Positions 21,064-32,227 of a stretch of DNA of 64,000 nucleotides are shown piece by piece. Source of the stretch: Cervus elaphus (taxonomy: Eukaryota; Chordata; Mammalia; Artiodactyla; Cervidae); contig NC_057834.1 of the NCBI RefSeq assembly GCF_910594005.1, positions 108,837,650-108,901,649 on the forward strand, given 5' to 3'. The position numbers and the translations under genes are program-made. Below the pieces are notes generated by a model. That model saw nothing but the letters and a program-made list of their open reading frames with translations. It was not told the origin of the DNA and searched no databases. The stretch's first letter is position 1. Every line of letters begins with the position of its first letter.

Positions 21064-21072
21064 ATTTATCCT

Positions 21073-21276
21073 CGGTGGTTCAGTTGGTGAAGAATCCACA
21101 TGCAATGCTGGAGACCTGGGTTTGATCCCTGGATTGGAAGGATCCCATGGAGAAGGAAATGGCTACCCACCCCAGTATTCTTGCTTGGAGAATTCCATGG
21201 ACAGGAGTCAGGTGGGCTACAGTCCATGGGATCGCAAAGAGTTGGACACAGCTGAATGACTAACACTTTCGCTTTT
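21073..21276 (+). repeat. BovA SINE, sense
   Basis: 'gttggtgaagaatccac', 'gggtttgatccctggattgg', 'ctacccaccccagtattcttg', 'gtccatgggatcgcaaagag'. Perfect 9-bp target duplication atttatcct at 21064-21072 and 21277-21285. It lands at the edge of antisense L1 sequence. Confidence 0.95.
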
Positions 21277-21285
21277 ATTTATCCT

Positions 21286-21640
21286 TGTATTCCAGGAAAA
21301 AGTCATACTTGGTCATGATAATTCTTTAGTAAGTGGGTGAAATATTAATATATTTGCAAATGTTTGTGGAATTTTGGGGTCATGTTCCTGTGATTTACCT
21401 ACATGGTGTTGTGTGTGTGTGTTCATGTGTGTGTGTGTGCATACACATGTACATACACTTAAGTTCTATCTTGGTCAGGTTTTTGGTGTTATAATGTCTT
21501 GATTAACTACATTTATCAGATTGTTTAGACTATACTTTCCATCCATTCCTATTTTGTTGAGGGTTTCTTTATGTCCTGGCATACAATTATCTTGGATGGT
21601 CAATGTCCTAGTTTGCTTTAAAATGACATGCATTCTTTCT
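21286..21640 (-). repeat. Old L1, antisense, diverged
   Basis: 'tattccaggaaaaagtcatac', 'ttggtcatgataattc' and later 'cttggtcaggtttttggtg' are antisense L1 ORF2 strings. A TG/GTG-rich tract at 21410-21440 interrupts it. The right end is uncertain. Confidence 0.55.
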
Positions 21641-21689
21641 TTGATATTCACATAATAACTAGAAGGGAAGACTCTGGGAATACCTGCTT

Positions 21690-21905
21690 CAGTTTAGAAC
21701 AAGGCTTGACCTCTATGACTATGCCGTTGTGTTATAATCTTGGGTGAATTTGTTAACCTCCTTGTGCTTCAGTTTTCTTTAATACAGGGATAATTATTGT
21801 CTAACTCACAGCATTATTGTAAAGATTAAATGAGATAATAGTCTATGTAGATATTTAGAACAGCATCTGGAATGTTTTAAGTACTCAAGTTAATTCTTAG
21901 CAATT
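21690..21905 (+). repeat. MIR SINE, sense, near full length
   Basis: 'gtgaatttgttaacctcc', 'cttcagttttctttaatacagg', 'gataattattgtctaactcac', 'attattgtaaagattaaatga' and a 'agtactcaagttaattcttag' tail are in MIR order. Confidence 0.88.
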
Positions 21906-21949
21906 TTTAGAGATGGATACATAACTTAATAAAAATGGTATTCTAGTTT

Positions 21950-22470
21950 TGTCTTTCTTGTTGTTAAAGTCAATTTCAAGAAGGTTATTTCTATCACTAT
22001 CTCTTTATATTTCTAAGAATTTTTGCTTTATATATTTTGCCATCACGTATCAGCACACCTCTTATTGCTTTATTGTAAAATGAGCTGTTTATCAACATAA
22101 AATAACCTTCTTTGTCTCATAAAATGCTTTTTGCCCTGATTCTATTTTGAAATGTTGCCAATTGCTGCTTTCTTTTTGTTTGCTTTCTATGCTTGATAAA
22201 TATTTGCCCAGCTTTCCCCCCTTCTCTTTCTTGTTTTTGTTTTACCGCTCTTGCAGCATATGGCTGAATTTTGCTTTAACCCAATCTGAAAGACTTTAGC
22301 TTTTATTAGGGGAGACTTAAAGCATTTATATTTACTGTCATAACTGATAGGTTCGGTCTTATTCCTGTCTTTTTGTTTTATGCTTTCTCTTCTTTATACT
22401 TTCTTGGAGCTTCCTTTGTTTGCTGTCTTTTTTTATATGGGCTATCTCATCTTCCTACTTTTTTTGCCTC
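21950..22470 (-). repeat. Old L1, antisense
   Basis: 'accttctttgtctcataaaa', 'gaaatgttgccaattgctgc', 'agcatttatatttactgtca' and 'ttgttttatgctttctc' resemble the antisense L1 ORF2 start/ORF1-ORF2 region. Diverged and without open frame. Confidence 0.6.
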
Positions 22471-22689
22471 CTAGTAATTTAAAAGCTGAATATCTGTTTT
22501 TAGCCAGTCCTAGGTGAACCTAAAAAAAATGATCCCTGAGCTCCAGCAGTGACAGAAGTGTAATGGTGGGTGAGCAGCCAGGCCACTGAGCATGGAAGTC
22601 AATAAAATCGGACCTAAACCTCGGAGGAATAGTGATGGCCATTCACTGGGCACCTTATCGCAACTGTAAAGCCCAGGCTTCTTAAATCT
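22471..22689. other. Unclassified sequence
   Basis: Nothing recognised. Confidence 0.4.
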
Positions 22690-22990
22690 GTGTCACATTC
22701 TTGTGCTTCACACTTGGGTTCTAGCCTGCCTATCTGGCCTGATCTCCTGCTAGCCTTAGATAAGTATTCTGTGCTTCAGACATATCTCAACTAACCACCC
22801 TCCAAACCAGACAGATTCTTAAACATCTCCACTTTGGTTCAGGCTGCTTCCTTTTTGCCTGAAAACACCCTTCAAGACCTGACGCAATGCAGTGTGTTTC
22901 CTGCTCATTCTCCTGCCCCATTCTTCTATAGATCCTATTATGTAGCAGAACTCATTGGACCAACCTACCTGGATTTGAGGTTAAGCTCCA
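22690..22990 (+). repeat. L2-like LINE fragment, sense
   Basis: 'tgcctatctggcctgatctcc', 'ggctgcttcctttttgcctg' and 'cttcaagacctgacgcaatg' parallel L2 blocks (…tacctctctgacctcatctcc / ctgttccctctgcctgg / cttcaggtctctgctcaaatg). Diverged. Confidence 0.55.
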
Positions 22991-23019
22991 TTCCTTGTAG
23001 CTCTGTGTGCCGTGGATAT

Positions 23020-23175
23020 ATTTTTTTACTTAGAGCCAAAGTTCTCTCATTTGTAGAATAGGGATGCTGCCATTATATCTTCCTTAGAGTAAGACTGAAT
23101 GAGATGAGAGAACCATGGGAAAAGCTTAGCAGAGTACATGGCACAGAGCAGGCATTCTGTGTATTTGAAATAAAC
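23020..23175 (+). repeat. MIR SINE, sense
   Basis: 'agttctctcatttgtagaatagg', 'gatgctgccattatatcttcc', 'agactgaatgagatgag' and 'catggcacagagcaggc' match the MIR 3' half. Confidence 0.75.
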
Positions 23176-23777
23176 AAGAAATACACAAGGGGGAGAGGAA
23201 GGATTGATTTTTAAATATGCATGATGTCCTTTTAAAAATCAAGGTGTACAATATCTAGGCTGGCTTCAGAAAGGACAAAGCTTATGTGTGTGACTACCAC
23301 TACTGGTTCATATTAAATGAGCCTTCCCTGGCTGCCCTCCATATCTGGGCAGAGTGGCAGGTATGTGGTCCACAAAACATTTCATGTGCAGACATCATCT
23401 TCATTTATATTGTCTGCCTTGCAAAGGCCCGCAGGCCTAGAGAAAATTTATTAAAGTGGAGTCTATTTATTCAATTTATTAAACAGGAATATTTGAAGGG
23501 TTTTCATTTAGAAGAGCAAGTTGATTTATTCTGCTTGGCTCCAGAATGCAGGTCTAAGTCCAATGGGTAGAAGTTAAAGGAGGACAGATTTTATCTCACC
23601 CTAAGATAAAACAAAAGGTTTGTTGAAAGAGGGTCTGTTTGTTCATGCATTCACTCAATCTATTCATCACATGAGAGCCAGAGAAGAGAAAACTGTCTTT
23701 GCTCTGGCTCTTGCTCTGTCTGGGACACTGTGGTTGACTCCCTTACATTCTTTAACATCTTGGAATTCTCTTAACTG
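23176..23777. other. Repeat-free AT-rich segment
   Basis: No repeat or exon recognised. The 23395-23580 part is AT-rich with clustered TTTATT/AATTTATT words and no visible decay pattern; it could be a conserved non-coding block, but only alignment can show this. Confidence 0.4.
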
Positions 23778-24026
23778 CGTAAAGTGAAAGTGAAAGTGGC
23801 TCTGTCCTGTCTGACTGTTTGCGGTCCCATAGACTATACAGTCCATGGAATTTTCCAGGCCAGAATACTGGAGTGGGTAGCCTTTCCCTTCTTCAGGGTA
23901 AATGTGTTGCTGCTGCTACTGCTGCTAAGTTACTTCGGTCATGTCCGACTGTGTGACCCCATGGACAGCAGCCCACCAGGCTCCTCATCCCTGGGATTCT
24001 CCAGGCAAGAATACTGGGGTGGGTCG
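23778..24026 (-). repeat. Two adjacent Bov-tA SINE fragments, antisense
   Basis: The first (about 23778-23898) runs 'gtgaaagtgaaagtgg' to 'cctttcccttcttcagg'. The second (about 23908-24026) starts with the diagnostic GCT-repeat 'tgctgctgctactgctgc' and continues 'gtccgactgtgtgacccc' to 'aagaatactggggtggg'. Both are 3'-end fragments lacking the tRNA-like head. Confidence 0.9.
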
Positions 24027-24148
24027 GAGGCATATTATTCCATTTTATAGATATCAAAAACTGAGGCTCAAAGAGGTAGTAACTTGCCCAAGATGAACAA
24101 CATCCAGCCTATAACTGAGCCTGGCTTAAACTACAACCTCTCTGTTTT
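24027..24148 (-). repeat. MIR SINE, antisense
   Basis: 'ttccattttatagatatcaa', 'aaactgaggctcaaagaggt' and 'agtaacttgcccaagatg' are unmistakable antisense MIR. Confidence 0.9.
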
Positions 24149-24971
24149 CTGCAGAACTTACTCTCTTTCCATGTGATTGTGCTATCGACCAAAACAGATA
24201 GAAGATCAGATTGGCATGACCAACAGAAGTTGGATACAAGACTGAAAAATCCGTCAGCCCACCTTTACCATGTTGTTCTTTCTCTTTTCCCTTCCTCCTG
24301 TCAACCCACCCATCTCTGCCAACCCCCAAACCAGTGCCAGTGAGCTGCACAAAATTAGACACTCCACAGTTCTAACCATCAGACTGTGAATGTTGCCAAG
24401 ACCACTTCTCAAAGTGTTCCTGGGTGGGCGCAGCAGCTGCAGACAAGGATCTAAAGCAGAGCAGGAAAGGGGAAGAAATACCCTAGCCTCTTTTCCTTCC
24501 TGCCCCTTGACCTCCGCTCAGAGCTTCCCGTTGGCAGAACCCAGGTAAGGGCCTCAAGTCAAAGGAGCTCCCATGAAGCTGTTCACGCGCATCAGAATCC
24601 TGGATCACAGAATCCTGGGTCACCCTTCACAGGGCAGTGAGGGCTGAAGAAGGGATGGGTCTGGGACCTGATAGAAATAGCCAGCTCATGAGGGGAGACT
24701 GGGTGAGTGATATAGCGGGCTGAATTGAGGAGGAAACCCACACTGCATCACCATGGCAGAGACTCTGCTTCTCTGGGCCCATCTTTAAGAAAGGAAGGGG
24801 ATTAGAGAATTCGGCAATGATTTCTTCTCGAGGTGGCCACCTTTCACACTGCAGCCCCTGCCAGATGCCACGCTGGTATCAGTGTGTCTGAGTCTCTTAC
24901 AGGATTACTCCTGGATGCTGGGATTCATTCATTCACCAGAGACGTGCCATCCTTTATTCTAAATATTGATA
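24149..24971. other. Unclassified sequence
   Basis: Slightly GC-richer around 24400-24660. No CpG island, exon or repeat is recognised. Confidence 0.45.
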
Positions 24972-24986
24972 CAAAGATAAGAAAGG

Positions 24987-25230
24987 ACTTCTCAGGTGAC
25001 CCAGTGTTAAAGAATCCTCCTGCCACTGCAGGAGACATAGGAGATGTGGGTTCAATCCTTGGATCAGGAAGATTCCCTGAAGTAGGAAATGGCAACCCCC
25101 TTCAGTGGGTTGGAGTCAGCTTGGAGAATCCCATGGATAGAGGAGCCTGGCTCTGGATAGAGTCAGAGGAGACTACAGTCCATGGAGTCTCAAAGACTTA
25201 GACACGACTGAACAACTGAGCATGCATTTT
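24987..25230 (+). repeat. BovA SINE, sense
   Basis: 'gacttctcaggtgacccag', 'gggttcaatccttggatcagg', 'ggagaatcccatggatagagg' and 'cttagacacgactgaacaac'. A 15-bp target duplication with one mismatch (caaagataagaaagg 24972-24986; caaagatgagaaagg 25231-25245) brackets it. About 25 bp of extra 'ctctggatagagtcagag' sequence lies inside. Confidence 0.95.
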
Positions 25231-25245
25231 CAAAGATGAGAAAGG

Positions 25246-26000
25246 GAGGACTCCTGTATTTCAGCATGTCATAGGACACTAAGGGAAACAGATCTGGGAA
25301 TCAGTTATTTCAGGGTTTTAGATATAGGATGAAAGTCTGAATGCTGGTCTGTGGAGTCACAGGTAGAGTGAGTAAACCTCCCTTAGAGAATTTAGAAAAG
25401 TGATGCTTGGGTCTTAGAGGATGAATTGGAGTTTTAGAGGGCAGGATGGAGCAGGACCATTTCTAGAAGATGGCATGGCAAATGCCATGATGTGTAAGAT
25501 TGCCGTTTTGTGAGACCATGTTCTCAGGGACCAGCTAGGGAGTAATTGTGTCTGGAGCAATGGACACAGATTGCATGCTGGGTCGTGGGGCTAGAGGGCT
25601 TTCTGGGAGGTCAAGCCTGGTCAAATGCTTGCTTCTTCCAATACTGCAAGCCAGGAAGAAATGTGTCCCAAAAGGCAAGCACTGCTGTGTCCGCCAGTTT
25701 TCTCTCACAAACTTCTGAAAGAAACCCAAAGGGAATGGTGTCCCAGGGCCCAGATTGTTCATCTGTGGGGATGAAAGAGCTTAAAAATACACAGGGGAGG
25801 CTCTTAGGTGAACTGACCTCAAAGCCAAGTTCCTTTATTTTGGCTGATCTTTCTCCAAAGCTTTCTGTTTGCCAACTCTTTCTGGAAAATACGAATATAG
25901 GATATGCCCCTTTCCTTAGGTAATTTCTAAATTGGTGAATCTTGGAAGACTTTCTGGGAGAGACAGATTTTGCACTGATAACCTAAAAAATATAAAAGGA
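25246..26000. other. Unclassified sequence
   Basis: No repeat I can name. A 125-codon frame at 25546-25923 is unsupported. Confidence 0.4.
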
Positions 26001-26228
26001 AGGAAACCTGTCATTTTTTGAGTCTCTGCTCTGTGACAAATAATGCACTAGGTGATTTTGATATTTTATAAAAGTTTCATGGTAATCCTATGTGGTAGCT
26101 ACCATTAGCCCCATTTTTCAGATAGGGAACTGCAAAGTGACTTGTCAAGATCACTCAGATAATGACCAATGCTGAATTCAGACTTGACATGAATCCAAAG
26201 CCTGTATTCTTGCCATTGTGCTATATTT
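26001..26228 (-). repeat. MIR SINE, antisense, near full length
   Basis: 'tgagtctctgctctgtgac', 'catggtaatcctatgtggtag', 'ccccatttttcagatagggaa', 'gtgacttgtcaagatcactc' and 'gccattgtgctata' cover MIR from its core to its 5' head. Confidence 0.93.
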
Positions 26229-26458
26229 GGCCACTAAAGGACAGGGCAGGCTGCATGCAGCCAGGGGTAGAAGGATTAGGGCAGAAAGAGGCTTTTCTTC
26301 TGTAAAGAGATACTGTCTACCTAGCAGGGCTTTGGAGGACTTCATGAAATACATGAAGTGCCTCTTATTTCATACTTCTTCACCTTTGTGTATGTTGATC
26401 TCACAGTCGGGAATATCCTTCTCTCCTGTCCCCACAGCTCCGAATGGCTCTCTTTAAT

Positions 26459-26742
26459 TAAAAAAAAATATATTTATTTGCCTATGCTGGGCCTTCTTTG
26501 CTGTGTTCAGGCTTTCTCTAGTTGTGGCGAATGGGGGCTGACTCTAGTTGTGGTGCACAGGCTTCCCTTTGCAGTGGCCTCTCTTGCTGTGGAGCATGGG
26601 CTCTAGGGTGCACGGGTTCAGTGTTTGTAGCACACAGGCTGAGTTGCCCTGAAGCACGTGCCATCTTCCCAGACCAGGGATCGAACCCATGTGCCCTGTG
26701 TTGGCAGGTGGATTCTTCAGCACTGGACCACCAGAGAAGCCT
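26459..26742 (-). repeat. CHR-type SINE, antisense
   Basis: It starts 'aaaaaaaatatatttatttg', continues 'ctatgctgggccttctttgc', 'ctctagttgtggcgaatggg' and ends 'cactggaccaccagagaagcc'. The internal 'agaccagggatcgaaccc' is the tRNA-like B box region in antisense. Confidence 0.93.
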
Positions 26743-28024
26743 GTATTCCCTTCGTCTTTCTAAACTTGCCTTAGATAATCCTTCCACGAGGAAAGCCTGA
26801 CACTCATCATATAGTGTTGGATGTACCTTAATTGTTTGTTTGCCTCTCTTACCCAGTATTGAGCCCCCGTCTTGCTCTGCCACGTGGCTTCAGCACCGTT
26901 TGCAAAGTGTTTCCTACTGAATGAAGAAAGTGCTGTCTGAGAGAGCCCCCAGTATAACAAGGGCTCCATAAATAATAGGTTCTCTTTTTTTCTCCCCTCC
27001 TTTTTCTGGAGGCCGCAGACATTTTTTAATAAAGACTGGAGGGCAAACAGGAAAACAATTATTTTATTTGAAATGAGCATCTTACAGGAAGCTTGGGCGT
27101 AAGGACAGCCTCCCTCTTTGAAGGAGGGGAGCCCTGGGATGCCGTGATTTTTCTGGGCTGACTCTGCCCGACAGGTCCCAGGTCTGCTTAACCTCACATG
27201 GAGAGGCTGGGGCCCTGTGGCTCCTAGTGGCCGCCTCTTACCTGGTAAGATGTGGAGGCTCTTCCACTTGTGGGGCAGGGGCCGGGTTAGCTGATGGCTT
27301 GACAAGAGCATGGAGGCACACAAAGTAACAGTAAAACAGAATGATAATGCATTTCCTAATGGCCTCCTTCACAGCTGTGTACACCGATTTAATCTTCGCA
27401 AAGCACTCTATTGTTTATGAGGCCTTTGGGTATAATTTTATGCCTGACTGAAGAGGTTGCTAATAGCTGCCATATTTGTGTTTAAGGACCTGCAAAGGAT
27501 TAAATGAAGTATTTTAGAGCAATGAGCCATAATAAACTAATAATATATTGCAAATAATACATGTTTTTTAGCCAATAATTGACTACAAATCTCGTGAACT
27601 TTAAATGACAAAAATACTAATTACAGATGTCATTGTTCCATGTATCCTTCCATGGGGATAAAGGTCAGAGGAGGGTAGGGGGCCTGGGGCACTTCAGGTC
27701 ACTGGGGAGGGTGGCGTGGCTGCTGATCTCTTCCCCTAGTGCCATGGCTGAGAGCTGTCAAGGTCACTTAGTGAAATGCTGGGTTTCATTTCCATCTTGT
27801 GGGGATGCATGAGCAGGAACTGGGGCCTAAACCACCCACTTAAGTTGGTGGGATTTTTTTTTTAACATTCATTTTCTAGTCTTAAGGTTTCCAGTGCTTG
27901 GTTTGCATTTAGGAGAATTGCAGACACATCCCCCAGAGAATCTTGGAAACAGGCTGGTTCTTAAGAAAAGGAGTTCATGTTTTGTTAAGCTTCTGCAATG
28001 AGCCACATTATCTTTTTTTCTTTT
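26743..28024. other. Repeat-free segment, candidate conserved non-coding block
   Basis: No repeat recognised across about 1.3 kb. The part at 27330-27620 is AT-rich, with words such as 'ataatgcatttcctaatgg', 'gccataataaactaataata' and 'gccaataattgacta', and reads like deeply conserved enhancer DNA, but this is an impression only. A 187-codon minus-strand frame (26760-27323) overlaps; I do not call it a gene. Confidence 0.45.
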
Positions 28025-28135
28025 TAATGAGAAACCTGAGATACAGAGAGATGAAGTATTCTGCCTGAGGTGTCATAGTTGGTAAGCATCAGAGACATGG
28101 AGTCAAGTGCAGAACTCCAAAGCCCATTCTCTTTT
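28025..28135 (-). repeat. MIR SINE fragment, antisense
   Basis: 'tgagaaacctgagatacagag', 'agatgaagtattctgcc', 'gtcatagttggtaagcatcag' and 'agaactccaaagcccattctc' match antisense MIR. Confidence 0.8.
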
Positions 28136-28289
28136 CTCGCAAATCTTATTACATTTCTTTTTTTTGCTCCTGAGTCCTTGTGGAGCATGAAGGGAGAGTC
28201 ACTTCCTTTGAAATAATGTATTTCTGTACTTTCTATATCTTTCAATCATACCAGCTTTTTTGCAAATGGGAAATATATAACTATGATCT

Positions 28290-28800
28290 ACATTTTAGAT
28301 ATTTTTAAAAACTTGAGATGAAAATTAAAATCACCCATAATTTTGGCATCTAAATAAATCACTGTCAACTTTCTGTTTGCATTTTCTCCAGGAACTCTAT
28401 ATTGTGTAAATGTAGCACAATATTGAGATTGTATTTTATGATGCTTTGGTATCCTAATCTCTTAAAAATAGTATCATTTGATGTAATAGTTCATGATATA
28501 TAGTCCCTATTGATTGGCATTTAAGCTGCTTCCCACTTTTTCCTTACAATTAAAAATTCAATAAATATTGAGTCTAGCACTGTGTGTGGTATATGATAGA
28601 CTTTCCATGTATTTTATGAATGAGCAAATAAATCTTTGCATGCATTTCTGGTCATTTCTTTTGAACAAATTTCCAAAAGTCAAAGGCACAGATCAAATTA
28701 TGTAAATATTGCCAGACTATTTATATATATTCCTAAATTGCTTTCTAAAGGGGCAATACCAATTTCAAGATAGGCACTCATAAATTCCAGAACCTGTTTT
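28290..28800 (-). repeat. Ancient LINE relic, antisense (tentative)
   Basis: 'cctattgattggcatttaagc', 'tgcttcccactttttcc', 'cataaatc'-like and 'ccagactatttatatatattcc' then 'aaattgctttctaaagggg' resemble the antisense LINE string around 'gatggacatttaggttgtttcc' and 'ccaaattgccctccaaag'. An L2/MIR-like tail appears inside (28560-28640). The family is not certain. Confidence 0.4.
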
Positions 28801-28913
28801 TTAAAAGCTAACTTAGTTCCTAATATGTTTGTACTTATCTCTCTTACTGTCATAAATTGAATAGAATACAGTTAAAAGACTCGTTCCTGAGACATTCCCT
28901 ATTAAGGGGACAA

Positions 28914-28915
<2 letters not shown>

Positions 28916-28950
<35 letters not shown>
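28916..28950. repeat. (TG)n microsatellite, left part
   Basis: 35 bases of pure TG repeat, directly abutting a SINE whose other side also borders TG repeat. Confidence 0.97.
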
Positions 28951-28953
<3 letters not shown>

Positions 28954-29186
28954 GGGCTTTCCTGGTGACTCATTGGTAGAATATTCACCTGCAATGCAGG
29001 GGACCAGGGTTGGATCCCTGCGTTGGGAAAGTCTCCTGGAGCAGGGCATGGCAACCCTGTATTCTAACAAGAATCTCCAGTGTTTTTGCCTGGAGAACGC
29101 CATGGACAGAGGAGTGTGGTGGGCTCCAGTCCATGGGGTTACAGAGTCGGATACAACTGAAGTGACTTGGCACACACGCATGCATA
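28951..29186 (+). repeat. BovA SINE, sense, inserted in a TG microsatellite
   Basis: 'ggggctttcctggtgac', 'ccagggttggatccctgcg', 'ctccagtgtttttgcctgg', 'gtccatggggttacagagtc' then a CA/CATGCATA tail. TG tracts ending in 'gtgtat' occur on both sides, so the target duplication is made of microsatellite. Confidence 0.92.
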
Positions 29187-29208
29187 TGTGTGTGTGTGTG
29201 TGTGTGTA
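29187..29208. repeat. (TG)n microsatellite, right part
   Basis: 22 bases of TG repeat on the far side of the SINE. Confidence 0.95.
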
Positions 29209-29211
29209 TAC

Positions 29212-29272
29212 AAGTAACACTTATTTAGGACTTACCATATACCATGAGCTATTCTAAGCACTTAACATATGT
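29212..29272 (-). repeat. MIR SINE, antisense; part 1 (split by BovB)
   Basis: 'cacttatttaggacttacc', 'ataccatgagctattctaag' and 'cacttaacatatg' are the MIR core in antisense. The rest continues at 29707. Confidence 0.85.
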
Positions 29273-29706
29273 TTGTTATGGTCCAAACATATGAGTTGGG
29301 CCATAAGGAAAGCTGAGAGATGAAGAATTGATGCTTTTGAACTGTGGTGTTGGAGAAGACTCTTGAGAGTCCCTTGGACAGCAAGGAGATCAAACCAGTC
29401 AATCCTAAAGGAAATCAACCCTGAATATTCATTGAAAGGACTGATGCTGTAGCTGAAACTCCAATACTTTGGCCACCTGATGTGAAGAACTGACTCACTG
29501 GAAAAGACCTTGATGCTGGAAAAGACTGAATGCAGGAGGAAAAGGGGATGACAGAGGATGTGATGGTTGGATGGCATCACCGACTCAATGGATATGAGTT
29601 TGAGCAAGTTCTGTGAGTTGGGGATGGACAGGGAAGCCTGGCATGCTGCAGTCCATGGGGTCACAAAGAGTCAGACACAACTGAGTGGCTGAACTGAATT
29701 GAACTG
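29273..29706 (+). mobile_element. BovB LINE, sense, 5'-truncated, inserted in MIR
   Basis: It covers the last ~430 bp of BovB, from 'gagttgggccataaggaaag' to 'ctgaactgaattgaactgaa'. Likely target duplication: aacatatgt (29264-29272) and aacatgt (29707-29713). Its frame is broken by stops and small deletions. Confidence 0.93.
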
Positions 29707-29835
29707 AACATGTATTCGTGCTTTAAATCTCGTGATAGTCTCATGAGGCAGATAATAAAACTCTGAGATGTTTATTAAGTTGCCTAGGGTCAGATAGCCA
29801 TCTTATGATGGGGTCCACACTCTATTTCACACTCA
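29707..29835 (-). repeat. MIR SINE, antisense; part 2
   Basis: 'taaatctcgtgatagtctcatg', 'aggcagataataaaactctgag', 'aagttgcctagggtcagatag' complete the MIR interrupted at 29272. Confidence 0.85.
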
Positions 29836-30639
29836 GTGGTTATAGGTATGAATAAGAATCAAATGAAGAATTAATTATGATCTGGTGTGGTGAATATTAT
29901 GGTAGAAGAATATAAACAAATCAGAAGAACACAGAGGACTCTGAAAGGTTCAAGGAAAGATTCGCAGACAATTTTAAAGGATAAATGGGTGCTTGCCAGG
30001 AATGCAACAACAGGCCAAAACAACAGCAAATATCAAACATAAAATATAGAAAGCAGCTGATGGAGCACAGGGGTTGGAGGGAGGGATAGGGAGAAAGCAG
30101 CCTAGGATGTCTAAGTCTATATAAGTAATAAAGGAAGGGAATAATAGTTATTATTCTAGACTCGAGAGTTACAGGGCCTTGGTTTAAATCCAGCTCTTGT
30201 AATTGTTTGACCTGTGATGCTTAATGTGACAGAATATGTACAGGTTTAGTTGAGTGCCTGACAGAGCACCACCAGTGTTGTCTGGTGGTATTGGCAGTGG
30301 ATATGATCTAACGTGGGATACGGGAGAGATTTTGGGACAGGAATTCCTGAAATCCCATCATCTGGTCATCCACCCACTCTGCAGACGTTTAAGGTCAGGT
30401 CTGATCTGAAACAAAGGATAACCATGTTTTAGGCCAAAGGACCACAGCCTGGAAGTTACCTTGGACAGATCAAACAGGATGATGTGAGGACTGGAGGGTG
30501 TGGCATAAGGGTAGAGAGGTGAGTATACAGGAGATAATGAATAGTCAATGAAAAACACCTGGCCCCATGTCCACACTAGCCCACACTAGCCACAGGGAAT
30601 GGTAAGAATGGAAATGGCACAATAAAATTTCTGTTTTTT
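29836..30639. other. Mostly unclassified sequence
   Basis: A possible MIR scrap ('ggtttaaatccagctcttg', about 30150-30230, plus strand) is all I can name. Confidence 0.4.
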
Positions 30640-31000
30640 TGAAGATAAATGAGTAATGGATGGGGGAAGGTGGAATGGCGAGGGAAATGAAGGTAGGGTA
30701 GGGAAGAGAGATACCTGTTGGCAGTCTCTATCCAAGGGAAACACTTCTAGTGTGGATGGTGGCAGTGAAGATGGATATTTGAAAAAATATTCAGGAGGTA
30801 GATTTTGCCTTTGAGATGGACTCTATGAGGTCAGTGAAAGAGAGGAACTGGGGATTATTCCTAGGTTTCTGTCTTGAGGAGCTGAGTGGATGGAGATGCA
30901 TTCTCTGAGATGAGGGCGCCAAAGGGAGACTGTGTTTGGGGGCTGTGATGACACGTTTAGTTTGTTGAATGAGTGATGAGACTTTACGCTGTACATCAAA
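30640..31000 (-). repeat. L2 LINE, antisense
   Basis: 'ggtggcagtgaagatgg', 'aatattcaggaggtaga', 'ggggattattcctaggtttct', 'gaggagctgagtggatgg' and 'ctctgagatgaggg' follow, in antisense, the L2 region upstream of its 3' UTR (cf. ggtggcagtggagatgg / aatatttaggaggtag / ggatgactcccaggtttct). Confidence 0.7.
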
Positions 31001-31599
31001 ACCTATTTTTGGCTTCTCTCTTTTAGTACAGACATGGGAAGGGTGTAGGAGGAAGGTGTGAAAGGCTCTGAAATAGGCTAAAAGACAAGATCTCTGTTGG
31101 CTATTATGTGCAGCAATAACCCTTGCTGTGTTTATTGCCCATTTAATAGAGTGTACATTACAACCCACAGGGATAATCAAGAGATGGGGGTTGTCAAATG
31201 AGATGCGGAGATACCATAGGTGGGAAATTTGTTTCACTGCGAAAAGGTTCTCATTTATGAAAATGGATTCTGGATAAATCTCAGCTCCTGCCTCCCTCCG
31301 TCTCTCCTTTCCTCATCCCCCAAAGAGTGAGCACAGATGCTTTTCTGCCAGAGTGCTGGGAGGCAGAGAACCATTTTGAAAAGATGGATACCATAGGAAA
31401 GAGAGGGAGGAGGGGATAAGGAGGGACTTTCCCAGGGACTGTAGAGTCAGTTATTTTATCTCAAGGGAGATGACACGCTATGTATTGAAAGTCATCTTTG
31501 CAGCCGTTTTCCTTGAAACAGAACAGTCATGGAACCCTTCAGACCATGGTCAAAGCTTTCTTGACCCAAGATTAACTGTATTATATTTTGAGGCCTTTT
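31001..31599. other. Unclassified sequence
   Basis: May include further diverged L2 up to about 31240. No exon is seen. Confidence 0.4.
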
Positions 31600-31745
31600 T
31601 TCTACTTTTCTAGCCTTGGTTTGCTTGTTTGTGAGAGGGGGATCATAGTTAACTTCTACACAGAGTTGTTGTGAAAATGAACCTTCATTAGACACCAGTT
31701 GTTAGACGCCAGAGGCAGTGGTGCTCATGTCATAAATGCTAATTC
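31600..31745 (+). repeat. MIR SINE, sense, degraded
   Basis: 'agccttggtttgcttgtttg', 'gggggatcatagttaacttc', 'cagagttgttgtgaaaatga' and 'tcataaatgctaattcc' keep MIR order. Confidence 0.65.
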
Positions 31746-32227
31746 CTTTCTTTCTCCCTCTCTTTTCTTTCCCTAGTTTAGAGAATCAGACTTGGCCATG
31801 AGGCAAGACTGGCCTTCACCTGGATTTTGAGGGAAATGAGTTGAACGTGGGGAGTCCATATCCGGGATCACTATCTACTCTATTGGATAATTATCCTGGA
31901 GCCTTGACCCAAGTGGGTCTCTATTGGGAAAGATTCAGGGTGATTCCTGATGACCATGATGGGGTTGTGTTGGTCTAGGCAGTTCTCCCTGTGTGTCCTT
32001 GGGAGCTTGGCTGCTTTCAGGTGTTTTTGGGGAACAGCAGCATCTGGTGGCTGCCTGAACAGTAACCTGGCTGCAGGCTTCAGGGGGAACACATCACAGC
32101 ATCTGTGTTTCTCCAGCAGAACAGCAGGGCTATTAAAATAGCTCTTAGGCACAATCTATCACTGCCCTGTCTCCCTGTTTACACAGGCTGCAACTGGAGA
32201 CCTGAGAGTCTGGAGGTCCTGATGTGT
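31746..32227. other. Unclassified sequence
   Basis: Nothing recognised. Confidence 0.4.
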
